Source: Bacteroidales bacterium
GTDB lineage: Bacteria; Bacteroidota; Bacteroidia; Bacteroidales; CAIWKO01
Length of the DNA stretch: 64,000 bases
Reading direction: 5' to 3'
Assembly: GCA_023228145.1 (NCBI GenBank)
Contig: JALOBU010000004.1
Location: 118,116 to 182,115, forward strand
Under the pieces are notes generated by a model that searched no databases, was not told the DNA's origin, and saw nothing but the letters and a program-made list of their open reading frames with translations. A program made the translations under genes and the position numbers. Shown here piece after piece: positions 8,590-17,402 of this stretch (positions within the stretch are counted from its first letter, which is position 1; each line of letters begins with the position of its first letter).

Positions 8590-9051
8590 TCAATAATCAA
8601 TTTGCAATGAACAATGTTCAATTATAAAAAATTTTTATTTGGTTTTATGCTCACTGTTTTTCTGAGCAGTAGCAATGCTTTTGGCTATGATAGCTATCAG
8701 CTCTTCTGTTTCAGTAAAAATATTCATAAGTTTGCTCAATGGAGATATCATTTCTTTTTTTTGCATTATTTTTAAACATGTACGACACTCTTTTAATTCT
8801 TTAAGAATAATGCTAAGTTTATGAATAAAATCAGCACGAGACTCCGCTGCCTGAGCTTCTCCGTAGTTTAAGGCCGGTGAATGACAAGAACGGATAAGTT
8901 GTCCGGCAATATAATTGCCTGCCCTTGAGTTGGGTAATAATTCAATAATATCAGTCATACTACAAGTATAGTCAACAAGCCGGTCTTCCAAATCATACTT
9001 TTTGTTCATATATAATTTGTTTCCCCTTTTATATTACGCTTTGATTATTGA
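8590..9051. repeat. inverted flanks around a four-helix-bundle gene
   Basis: TCAATAATCAA at 8590-8600 is the exact reverse complement of TTGATTATTGA at 9041-9051. Next to these 11-bp arms lie related AT-rich words (GAACAATGTTCAA on the left, TTGAACATT twice on the right), followed on both sides by a variant of AAAAATTTTT. The arms bracket the gene at 8635-9009 within the suf operon, as if the gene had arrived as a unit. Confidence 0.6.
8635..9009 (-). CDS. four-helix-bundle protein (S23/IVS-like family)
   Basis: 124 residues of the small four-helix-bundle family first known from proteins encoded in 23S rRNA intervening sequences and common in Bacteroidota. Visible: LEDRLVDYTCSM at the start, GNYIAGQLIRS, NYGEAQAAESRADF, and a long amphipathic helix with LKELKECRTCLKIM. 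The cellular role is unknown. It splits sufS from sufE in an otherwise tight operon and is flanked by 11-bp inverted repeats. A related, frameshifted copy sits in the sugar-nucleotide operon at 26592-26952. Confidence 0.88.
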   Translation of the reverse strand: MNKKYDLEDRLVDYTCSMTDIIELLPNSRAGNYIAGQLIRSCHSPALNYGEAQAAESRADFIHKLSIILKELKECRTCLKIMQKKEMISPLSKLMNIFTETEELIAIIAKSIATAQKNSEHKTK

Positions 9052-9090
9052 ACATTGAATATTGAACATTAAAAATTTTTCATAGAAATG

Positions 9091-10317
9091 CTATTCAAAC
9101 ATTACTTTAATCTTCAGCAGTGCTTCTGCCATGATATCAATTTCTTCCTTCGTATTATAAACAGCAAAGGATGCACGCACCGTTCCGGGAATACCGAAAA
9201 AATCCATAAGCGGCTGGGTACAGTGGTGGCCAGTACGGACAGCAATTCCCATCTTATCAAGTATGACACCGGCATCGTAAGGATGAATATTGCTCAGCAA
9301 AAAAGACAATACTGATGTTTTATGCCCTGCCGTACCGAAAAAACGCATGTCTTCTAATCCGCTAAACTTTTGAGTTGCATGGGTTAACAATTCGTTTTCA
9401 TGTGCAGAGATGTTTTCATAACCCACATCAAGAATAAAATTTATGGCTTCCTTTAATCCGATGACATCAGCAACACTGGGTGTCCCTGCTTCAAATTTGA
9501 AAGGTAGTTCGTTAAAAGTTGTTTTTTTAAAACTCACATGTTTAATCATCTCACCACCGCCCTGGTATGGTGGAAGCTCTTCAAGAATTTTTTCTTTTCC
9601 ATATAGCACTCCTACACCCATGGGCGCAAACATTTTGTGCCCGGAGAAACAATAAAAATCGCAATCCAGTTCCTGTACATCCACCGGAAGGTGCGAAATG
9701 GCCTGTGCACCGTCAATCAGAACAGGAATGTTGCGGGAATGAGCAGTTTTGATAATATGCTGAATGTCATTTATTGTTCCTAAAGTATTGGAAACATGTG
9801 TTACCGCCACAATTTTGCAGTTGTTATCCAGCAGGTTTTCCAACTGGTCAGTTATCAGGCATCCCTTTTCATCTATGGGCAATACATGGAGTTTTGCTTG
9901 TTTTTCATCACATGCCATTTGCCAGGGAACAATATTTGAATGATGCTCCATTGCCGTTATCAGAACAGCATCACCCGCATTCAGAAATTTTTTTGAAAAA
10001 GAAGCAGCGACAAGATTTATAGATTCTGTAGTTCCTCGCGTAAAAATAATTTCATGGGTGTGTTTGGCATGGATGAACTGCTGAATGGCTTTGCGACTTT
10101 CTTCAAAAGCAGAAGTTGCCTGTTGGCTCAGGTAATGCACGCCCCTGTGAATGTTACTGTTAAAGTTTGTGTAGTAATCTGTAAGGGCATCAATGACACG
10201 CTGGGGTTTTTGCGTGGTGGCTGCATTATCAAAATATATCAATGGTTTGCCGAAAATTTCTTTTTTCAGGAGGGGAAACTGTTTTCTGATATAATTGATG
10301 TCCGCTTTTTCGCCCAT
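9091..10317 (-). CDS. sufS: SufS-type cysteine desulfurase
   Basis: 408 residues, group II desulfurase. It takes sulfur from L-cysteine, leaving alanine, and passes it as persulfide to SufE. PLP lysine is in CFSGHKMFAPMG (about residue 227) and the catalytic cysteine is Cys366 in RTGHHCTQPLMD. YFDNAATTQKP near residue 28 is typical of the family. It starts 3 bases after sufD, so translation is probably coupled. It ends 82 bases before the four-helix-bundle gene. Confidence 0.96.
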   Translation of the reverse strand: MGEKADINYIRKQFPLLKKEIFGKPLIYFDNAATTQKPQRVIDALTDYYTNFNSNIHRGVHYLSQQATSAFEESRKAIQQFIHAKHTHEIIFTRGTTESINLVAASFSKKFLNAGDAVLITAMEHHSNIVPWQMACDEKQAKLHVLPIDEKGCLITDQLENLLDNNCKIVAVTHVSNTLGTINDIQHIIKTAHSRNIPVLIDGAQAISHLPVDVQELDCDFYCFSGHKMFAPMGVGVLYGKEKILEELPPYQGGGEMIKHVSFKKTTFNELPFKFEAGTPSVADVIGLKEAINFILDVGYENISAHENELLTHATQKFSGLEDMRFFGTAGHKTSVLSFLLSNIHPYDAGVILDKMGIAVRTGHHCTQPLMDFFGIPGTVRASFAVYNTKEEIDIMAEALLKIKVMFE

Positions 10318-10320
10318 AAC

Positions 10321-11736
10321 TCAGACTTTACTCATATCTATTTCAAAGTTGATAATATCGTTTTCCTTACAATGCAACACACACTGGTCGCAAATAGAAA
10401 GTTCGCCTTTGAGCCTTTTTGATATCATATCTTCAATACGTTCGCGAAGCAATTCTATTTTTATTTTTCCGGCAATTTCTATTGCAAAAGCATACATCAG
10501 AAGCATACGTGCATTACGTTCGCAAATGCCTCTTGATTTAAGATAAAATAAAGCTTCGGGGTCTAGCTGTCCTACCGTAGCGCCATGGCTGCATTTCACA
10601 TCATCGGCATAAATTTCAAGAAAAGGTTTGGTTCTCACATGAGCCGTGTCTGTGAGAAGAATGTTTTTATTGCTCTGGTAAGCTTCGGTTTTCTGAGCAT
10701 CACGGCATACATGGATGTGTCCGTTAAACACCGCGCTGGCATTGTCGTCAATGATACCCTTGAATTTTTCGTAACTCGTTGTTTCTGGAGCAATATGGTC
10801 AACATAAACCTGATTATCCACATGCTGTTCCTTATCCACAAGGTAAAGTCCGTAAACTTTTGCTTCGGAACCTCTACCGGCAAGCATGGCATGAGTTTCA
10901 TTGCGGACTACACCACCGTTAAGCGTTAACGTATTCGTGTGTAATCTGGCACTTTCTTCCAGCAGGCAAAACGTTGTTGTAATTACCGTTGAAAGGCTGT
11001 CTTTATTCTGAAGCTTATAATAATCGAGTTCGGAATTATTATCAAGAAAAATTTCTGAGCAGGCGTTAATAAAACTTTTTTTATATTTTGTGGAATCATC
11101 GCAATAAACAAGTGTTAATTTTGAGTTTTTACCCAATATAATCAAGTTGCGAGGCTGCATGAAAAGATCTTCATCCGTATTGACGATGTTTACAATTTGC
11201 AAGGGTTTTTCTATGGAAACCCCATCAGGAATAAAAATAAAAATTCCATCCTGAGCGAAAGCAGTGTTCAAAGAAGTCAGCCCGTTCTTCTCCATCATGG
11301 CAGCTCTGCCGTAATATTTTTCAATAAGTTGCGGATATGCGCCGAAAGCTGCAGCAAGGCTTCCAGCGATTACTCCATTCGGAAATTCGGTAAGCGGTTT
11401 TTGCTTATAGACATACCATCCATTGAGTTGAGTAAATAATAAGGTTTCAAAATTATGTATCTCGCAACGAAAAATCTTGTCAATATCCACTTTTTCATCT
11501 GAAGGCTCAAAATGAAAATTGTAAGTATTCGATAAGGAATCAATAAGACTGGTGTTTTTCCATTCTTCAATATCTCTTGTAGGGAAACCGTTTGTTAAAA
11601 AAAAAGCAAGTGCTTTCTTCCTTAATTCAGAAATATACGCATTATCATTTGAACAAATCTCCGTTTTATATTGTTCAAAAAGGCTAACTAATTTTTCTTT
11701 TTCCGGAACAAGTGTTGCAGGGTTCATGGGTTTCAT
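10321..11736 (-). CDS. sufD: Fe-S cluster assembly protein SufD
   Basis: 471 residues. A beta-helix scaffold subunit that pairs with SufB and SufC. Visible family features: FTNGFPTRDIEEWKNTSL near residue 48, the repetitive beta-helix middle with HVDNQVYVDH, and KCSHGATVGQLDPEALFYL near residue 385, the shared SufB/SufD signature. Length and the N-terminal helical domain fit SufD rather than SufB. The start overlaps the end of sufC by 4 bases. Its normal partner SufB is not encoded in the window. Confidence 0.93.
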   Translation of the reverse strand: MKPMNPATLVPEKEKLVSLFEQYKTEICSNDNAYISELRKKALAFFLTNGFPTRDIEEWKNTSLIDSLSNTYNFHFEPSDEKVDIDKIFRCEIHNFETLLFTQLNGWYVYKQKPLTEFPNGVIAGSLAAAFGAYPQLIEKYYGRAAMMEKNGLTSLNTAFAQDGIFIFIPDGVSIEKPLQIVNIVNTDEDLFMQPRNLIILGKNSKLTLVYCDDSTKYKKSFINACSEIFLDNNSELDYYKLQNKDSLSTVITTTFCLLEESARLHTNTLTLNGGVVRNETHAMLAGRGSEAKVYGLYLVDKEQHVDNQVYVDHIAPETTSYEKFKGIIDDNASAVFNGHIHVCRDAQKTEAYQSNKNILLTDTAHVRTKPFLEIYADDVKCSHGATVGQLDPEALFYLKSRGICERNARMLLMYAFAIEIAGKIKIELLRERIEDMISKRLKGELSICDQCVLHCKENDIINFEIDMSKV

Positions 11737-12491
11737 TTTTCTTGTTCTTCTTTAATCCAGTCGTAGCCTTTTTCTTCGAGCTCCAGTGCCAGTTCTTTCC
11801 CGCCTGATTTCACAATGCGGCCTTCAAACAGCACGTGAACAAAATCTGGAATTATGTAATCCAGCAAGCGTTGATAATGAGTAATAATTATAAAAGCATT
11901 ATCAGGGCGGCGAAGTTTGTTGACACCATTGGCAACAATTTTGAGTGCATCAATATCAAGCCCCGAATCCGTTTCATCAAGTATTGCCAGCGTCGGCTCC
12001 AGCATGGCCATCTGAAAAATCTCATTGCGTTTTTTTTCTCCACCGGAAAAGCCTTCGTTCACCGAACGGCTGGTAAGGTTAGAGTGTATTTCCACCATTT
12101 TTTTCTTTTCATCCATCATTTTCAGAAACTCTGATGCTGAAAGCTGCGGCAGGCCTTTGTATTTGCGGTGTTCATCCACCGCTGTTTTCATAAAATTTGT
12201 CATACTGACACCCGGAATTTCTACCGGATATTGAAACCCCAAAAAAATTCCCTCTCTCGAGCGGTCTTCGACAGGCACGGTTAACAGGTCTTTTCCCTTA
12301 TATTTTACTTCACCTTCGGTAATTTCAAAAACATCACGACCTGCTATTACCGAAGCCAGTGTGCTTTTTCCGGTGCCGTTGGGGCCCATGATTGCGTGGA
12401 CTTCTCCTGCGTTCACATTTAAGTCCAGCCCTTTTATAATTTTCTTATTATTAATAGAGACCTTAAGGTTTTTAATTTCGAGCAGAAGCAT
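11733..12491 (-). CDS. sufC: Fe-S assembly ATPase SufC
   Basis: 252 residues, a soluble ABC ATPase. Walker A is GPNGTGKST (36-44), the Q-loop is FLGFQYPVEI, the signature is FSGGEKKRNEI, Walker B with its following D-loop is LAILDETDSGLD, and the H-loop is IITHYQRLL. SufC drives conformational change in the SufBCD scaffold. It is the first suf gene here and overlaps sufD by 4 bases. In most Bacteroidota operons sufB comes directly before it, but here the upstream gene is a DUF349 protein. Confidence 0.96.
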   Translation of the reverse strand: MLLLEIKNLKVSINNKKIIKGLDLNVNAGEVHAIMGPNGTGKSTLASVIAGRDVFEITEGEVKYKGKDLLTVPVEDRSREGIFLGFQYPVEIPGVSMTNFMKTAVDEHRKYKGLPQLSASEFLKMMDEKKKMVEIHSNLTSRSVNEGFSGGEKKRNEIFQMAMLEPTLAILDETDSGLDIDALKIVANGVNKLRRPDNAFIIITHYQRLLDYIIPDFVHVLFEGRIVKSGGKELALELEEKGYDWIKEEQEK

Positions 12492-12564
12492 GGTGTTTTT
12501 ATTTATTACGGAAATATTATAGGTTATTTTACAAATTGATAAAAAGTTAATTTCAAAAAGCTCA

Positions 12565-14709
12565 TCATTTATTTTTCATCCCTTTAAGCAGTTTCAGCTT
12601 CGCTTCAAGCAGAGCGACTTCCTGTTTGGCTTTATTTATCTTGCTTTCAAATTCAGTTTTAAGTACCTGAGCGTTTTTAGAGTTTGCCAGAAAGCCAATG
12701 TTATTTTCCCAAAGGTTGATTTCGTTTTTAATAGCAGAAATTTTTGTTTCCAGTTGAAACCGTTCTTTTGAAAGCATCCTCCCCGCATCGGGGTCTCCCT
12801 GCAAAGATTCAATACGAGTTTTGTAGTGCAATGTGCTCATCTCCACGGAAGATATCTTCAATTTATCCATCAACTGATTTATTGTCTGCCGGTATTTTTC
12901 CTGCAGAATTTCTTTTACATCCATAGGCACATATCCTATTGTAACCCATTCTCTCTGAAAATTTTTCAGTGCTTCAAAATTTTCATTTTTATTATCGCTG
13001 AATTCAAAAGATAGCATACGCTCAAGCAAAGCCTCTTTCTTTTTCAGGTTTTCCTGTTCATTGCTCTGGATGTTTGAAAAATACTCAGATTTTCTTTTAA
13101 AAAAATCATCACAGGCAGCACGAAATCTTTTCCATACTTTTTCGGAATAGCGTTTTGGCGCAGGCCCGATTTTTTTCCACTCCTGTTGCAAATTTAATAT
13201 TTCTGCGGTACTTTGTTTCCAGTTGCTGTTGTTAACAACCGCTTCGGCCTGCACACATAAACCCAGCTTCAGGTTGTAGTTTGTAATCTGCTGTTCTTTC
13301 AGCTGGCTAAAAAATTCATTTTTATTGTTGTAAAACAAGTTCACGGCACTCCGGAAACGTTCCCATATTTCATCGTTGAATTTTGCCGGTGTGCGGCCAA
13401 TACTGTCCCATAATTCCTGCATTTCCAGAACTTCAGCTGTCTTTGCTTTCCAGTCATTGCCCGTGGCTATCTCTCCGGCATTTATTGCTTCCATTTTTTC
13501 ACACAAAGCTGTTTTTGCAAGAAGGTTGGCCTCCTGTTCGCTCTGTAATTTGGAATAATATTCCCTTCGTGCCTGGTTTATTTTATCCGATACCGTTTTA
13601 AACCTTTCCCAAATCTCATCCTTCTTGTCCTGTGGAATTGGACCAATCTCTTTCCATTCATCATGATATTTTTGAAGAAGCTTGAACGATTTTGTAATTG
13701 ATTTTTCGAATAGAAGCTCTTCAACTTTTTCGCATAAAAGTATCTTCTGCTCAAGGTTCTTTTTCAGGTCAAGGTCTTTAAGTTCTTTGCCTATTTTAAC
13801 TTTTTCAAAAAACTTATCTACGAGGTAATGATAATTGTTCCATAAACTTTCTATTTCATTCCGTGGAACCTGCCCTATCTGCTTCCATTTCTCCTGAAGA
13901 ATTTTAAATTCATCATAGGTTTTCTTAAGTGATTCTTCAGAACTAATAAGTTGTTTTATCTCTTCCAGTATTTGTTTCTTTTGTTCAAGGTTTTCAAGTT
14001 TAGCTCTTTCTTGCCGTGCATCGTCATGAACTTTTTTTTCTTTGTAAATATCAAAAGCATTTTTAAACCTTTCCTCAAGGGTATCGGCAGGTTGTATATA
14101 GTCCTCTTTATTGCCTCCATCGGCCAGGTATTTATCCATAGCTGCCTGTTTTTCGGCTTTGGTTCTTCTAAGATATACTACCTTGATGCCCGCGACACGT
14201 GCTTTAATTTTGCTTATTTCATTCGACTGAACAAGCTCTTCCAGCTTTGACACAAGTTCTTCTCTTGAAAGTTCAGTAAAATCTGTTTGAAGTTGTTCCT
14301 CGTGTTCCTCTTCCATATCAGTATCGGAAGCAACAAAATCAGCTTCATGAAGCAATCTGTCTTCAGGTTCGTTTTCTGGGACTTCTGTTGTTTTTTTTGC
14401 AGCTAATGCTTTTTTTGAAGGTAATTTCCTTGCTGCAATTTTTACGGATTTGCCTTCAGGGGCTTCGTTATCAACAGGTTTCGCCTCATTTTCATTGAAA
14501 GGTTCCTGCGTTACCTCTGCTGCATCATTTTTAATTTCGGGAATGTTTTTTTTACCGGTTCTTTTCTTCTGTTTAGTAGGTTCATTATCTGTTACATCAT
14601 CTACAGCCGTAACTACAGAATTTTCAGTAATGTCCATACCATCAGCAGTTTTTTTGTTTACCACCTTTTCGGTTTTATGGGAAGATGTTTTTTCAGTTTG
14701 TTCGCTCAT
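12565..14709 (-). CDS. DUF349 repeat protein
   Basis: 714 residues. The first ~150 are acidic and lysine/threonine rich and look disordered. The rest is a long helical array of DUF349-type repeats, each with a W-x-x-IG-x-x-P core: EKWKQIGQVPR, DEWKEIGPIPQDK, LWDSIGRTPAKF, EWKKIGPAPKRY, EWVTIGYVPMD. A coiled-coil tail ends in basic residues. The function of DUF349 proteins is unknown. It is soluble with no signal or membrane segment. It lies 73 bases upstream of sufC on the same strand, where sufB would be expected, but shows no link to Fe-S assembly. Confidence 0.9.
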   Translation of the reverse strand: MSEQTEKTSSHKTEKVVNKKTADGMDITENSVVTAVDDVTDNEPTKQKKRTGKKNIPEIKNDAAEVTQEPFNENEAKPVDNEAPEGKSVKIAARKLPSKKALAAKKTTEVPENEPEDRLLHEADFVASDTDMEEEHEEQLQTDFTELSREELVSKLEELVQSNEISKIKARVAGIKVVYLRRTKAEKQAAMDKYLADGGNKEDYIQPADTLEERFKNAFDIYKEKKVHDDARQERAKLENLEQKKQILEEIKQLISSEESLKKTYDEFKILQEKWKQIGQVPRNEIESLWNNYHYLVDKFFEKVKIGKELKDLDLKKNLEQKILLCEKVEELLFEKSITKSFKLLQKYHDEWKEIGPIPQDKKDEIWERFKTVSDKINQARREYYSKLQSEQEANLLAKTALCEKMEAINAGEIATGNDWKAKTAEVLEMQELWDSIGRTPAKFNDEIWERFRSAVNLFYNNKNEFFSQLKEQQITNYNLKLGLCVQAEAVVNNSNWKQSTAEILNLQQEWKKIGPAPKRYSEKVWKRFRAACDDFFKRKSEYFSNIQSNEQENLKKKEALLERMLSFEFSDNKNENFEALKNFQREWVTIGYVPMDVKEILQEKYRQTINQLMDKLKISSVEMSTLHYKTRIESLQGDPDAGRMLSKERFQLETKISAIKNEINLWENNIGFLANSKNAQVLKTEFESKINKAKQEVALLEAKLKLLKGMKNK

Positions 14710-14862
14710 AATAATTAAATATAATAAAATACCGAAACCTATTCGGAATCAGTAAGGAAGATTGCAATTAAAGAAAGCAAAAATAATATAATTTATCTCG
14801 AAAATACATTAAAACTTTTATGCTATGTTATTATATTTCAAATATGAAAGGGTGTCAAGCCA

Positions 14863-17172
14863 TCAATCCAAGGCTCTTTTATTGAACATAATGTAACCGA
14901 TATTAAACATGATTGACAATGGTTTATACTCTCTGTGATAATAGGATATGCTTAAACTGATGGGGCATATAGGGCTGTTATATACCAAAGCGGCATAAGC
15001 AAGAGCGCTGCGGGTTTCAAAAATTTTACCATAATGAGCTTCGTATTTTTCGGTGCTGAGAATTTCCTGATAAGGTTGAAATAAATAACCCTCCAAACGA
15101 AAATGTATTCGTTTGTAAATATTAAAAATATTCCTTATGCCAACAGCAGCAAAATTATTCGCCCTGTATTCAGGCAAAAAATACGCTTTGCTTTCGGGAG
15201 TCGGTTGAAAAGCAGGGGCCGAAAGCAAACTGGAAGTATAGTTAAAAAAAAGCGGTTTATTGGTTATCACAGCTTCGGCAAGTATGCCAAAATGATAAAA
15301 GTTTGCCACTTTAAAATACTTTGTATAATGAATTTTAAATTGCGCCCAGTGCCTCAGCTTATAATCAGACATCTTGTTTAGAGAAGTTGAACCCGGGACA
15401 TTTGTTTCACCCCCGTAAACATATCTTGCATCAATGATGAGGTTATCTCCTGATATTTCATATTGTTTCCTGTCAAGATAATTTCTTTCATAAAAGAAGT
15501 GTGCGGTAATAAAATCAAAATTTGTGCGGTCGGCAGTATCGGTCTTCGAAAACAAGTTATGCTGATAGTATTGATTGCGTTTACGGGCTATAGCTGCACC
15601 GATGGAAAATTTCCCTTTATTTCCGGCAGGCATTGAAAAATCAGTCATAAAATTTATCTCATTTTCAACTAGATATGAAGGCATTATATCCTCCAGAAAG
15701 CGAATCGTTGTTTTAAAATAATCCCATTTGCTTATTGAAAAAGATGTTTCCAGCGATAATGGCACACGAGTGGGAAAATCAAAACGGTTTTTAATGTGTG
15801 CAGAGTTATAGAATTTCCCAATATAAAAATTAACCGATAACTTGCTGGCTGTGAGGCCGAGATACTTATATTGCAATCCGACATAAGCTCCGGTTATACT
15901 GCCGGAAGAAATCAAGCCCCCGAACTGAGCAACAAAATTTTTCTCTTTTTTAACTTTCAAGGTTAAATTATAAAATCCTGTTTTTTTATTATAGTGTGCT
16001 TTAGGGTAAATTGATTCTATTTTATCATCGGCAATAAGCCTGAAATACTCCATTTTCAGTTTACTGACAGTAAAAACGGTGTCTGAATGCATTATAGACC
16101 TTCGGATGTACTCTGCCTGCAAGGGGTTAACGCCTTCGATGGTAATGGAATCAAAGAGTAAGGGCGGTTTTTTTAGCAGGAATTTATTTCTTTTGTTTGA
16201 GCGTTGTTCTTTGTTAATGGTATCAGAAACATATTTTTTTATTTCGGGTATTTTTTCCAAAGCAGCATAATAGCCCAGTTCAATCATTTCTTTTGCTTTT
16301 TCATACTCGAGTTCTTTCACCTTCGGTAAATCTGGCTCAATCATTATTCCATTTTCACAAATAACACTATAATTAGTATTTGTGGTCAGCATATTTTGTA
16401 TCTGGGAAATAATATTGGTTTCATCAATATCCGAAGTAACCCAGTTTTTTGCTACATTACTACCAATGATATAGTCGGGATTAAAATCCTCAAGAGCTAC
16501 ATCCGCAGGAAAATTATTATACATTCCCCCATCGAATAATAAGCGGTCATCAACCTTAATCGGCTTGAAATAAAAAGGGTATGTCAAAGAAGCCCTTACC
16601 GCTTCGGGAAAGTATCCACGTTTCATGGTAACGGCTTTTTTATCCACAATGTCTGCAGCCACACAGCGAAAAGGGATATACAGGCTGTCGAAATTTTCAT
16701 TGGCAGCCACTCCTGCACCCGTCAGGAAATACATCAACCCAAAATCTATTTGATCAGTTTTTCTGATATTTGTGGGAAGTTTATAATTTAATATGGTATC
16801 ATAATTAAATTTTACATCCAGCCAGGAAGCATCCGGGTGATCCTGTTTAAAGTAAAAAAAATATTTATCTTCCACAGTACCTTTTGTCCAGTGAAGAAAT
16901 TCCGGTGAAGTGATAATTTTTTCAATCTGTTCAGGGGTGTTGCCTGCCGCATATAAACTTGCCACCACAGCGCCCATAGACGTACCGGCAATATAATCAA
17001 CTGGAATATTATTTTCTTCAAGAGCTTTCAGCACACCCACATGTGCCGAGCCTTTAACTCCTCCTCCGCTAAGTACCAGCGCCACTTTCTGGGCATTGGA
17101 AAAATAAGGACAAATAAGCCAAAGGGCTGATAAAACAATGAATTTCTTGATATAGTGAGAAAAAACTATCAA
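14863..17172 (-). CDS. patatin-like phospholipase with outer-membrane barrel (PlpD-like)
   Basis: 769 residues. N-terminal signal/anchor (about 1-27), patatin domain (28-310) with oxyanion loop GGGVKG, nucleophile Ser65 in GTSMG and the dyad aspartate Asp214 in DGGMYNNFP. Then a POTRA-like segment (about 330-410, ITIEGVNPLQAEYI) and a C-terminal 16-strand-type barrel of the BamA/surface-antigen family (about 415-769). This is a type Vd autotransporter layout: the lipase is predicted at the outer membrane, cleaving phospholipid acyl esters. In Bacteroidota such proteins often stay attached. Substrate unknown. It stands alone, with 230 bases of AT-rich DNA upstream. Confidence 0.92.
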   Translation of the reverse strand: MIVFSHYIKKFIVLSALWLICPYFSNAQKVALVLSGGGVKGSAHVGVLKALEENNIPVDYIAGTSMGAVVASLYAAGNTPEQIEKIITSPEFLHWTKGTVEDKYFFYFKQDHPDASWLDVKFNYDTILNYKLPTNIRKTDQIDFGLMYFLTGAGVAANENFDSLYIPFRCVAADIVDKKAVTMKRGYFPEAVRASLTYPFYFKPIKVDDRLLFDGGMYNNFPADVALEDFNPDYIIGSNVAKNWVTSDIDETNIISQIQNMLTTNTNYSVICENGIMIEPDLPKVKELEYEKAKEMIELGYYAALEKIPEIKKYVSDTINKEQRSNKRNKFLLKKPPLLFDSITIEGVNPLQAEYIRRSIMHSDTVFTVSKLKMEYFRLIADDKIESIYPKAHYNKKTGFYNLTLKVKKEKNFVAQFGGLISSGSITGAYVGLQYKYLGLTASKLSVNFYIGKFYNSAHIKNRFDFPTRVPLSLETSFSISKWDYFKTTIRFLEDIMPSYLVENEINFMTDFSMPAGNKGKFSIGAAIARKRNQYYQHNLFSKTDTADRTNFDFITAHFFYERNYLDRKQYEISGDNLIIDARYVYGGETNVPGSTSLNKMSDYKLRHWAQFKIHYTKYFKVANFYHFGILAEAVITNKPLFFNYTSSLLSAPAFQPTPESKAYFLPEYRANNFAAVGIRNIFNIYKRIHFRLEGYLFQPYQEILSTEKYEAHYGKIFETRSALAYAALVYNSPICPISLSISYYHREYKPLSIMFNIGYIMFNKRALD

Positions 17173-17351
17173 CTATTTAATTATTACTATTTATTTTAAC
17201 GCTTGTTAAGTTCTTCTATTATGTCTTCTATATATCGGGTTCATACAAATATTAAAACATAAATTAGTATGATATTTCTGTTAAAGTTTAACCCAAAACC
17301 ATTGCTTAAAACCAAAGGCTCTTTTACGGAATAATTTCATATAAGTTCTAT

Positions 17352-17384
17352 AAAAAACCCCTTGTCAAATAATCAACAAGGGGT
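17352..17384 (-). terminator. Rho-independent terminator after nifJ
   Basis: 9-bp stem ACCCCTTGT with ACAAGGGGT (17357-17365 and 17376-17384) and a 10-base loop. On the minus strand it is followed by T6. It lies 19 bases past the stop codon of the pyruvate:ferredoxin oxidoreductase gene. Confidence 0.85.
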
Positions 17385-17402
17385 ATATTACAAAAACAAG
17401 AA

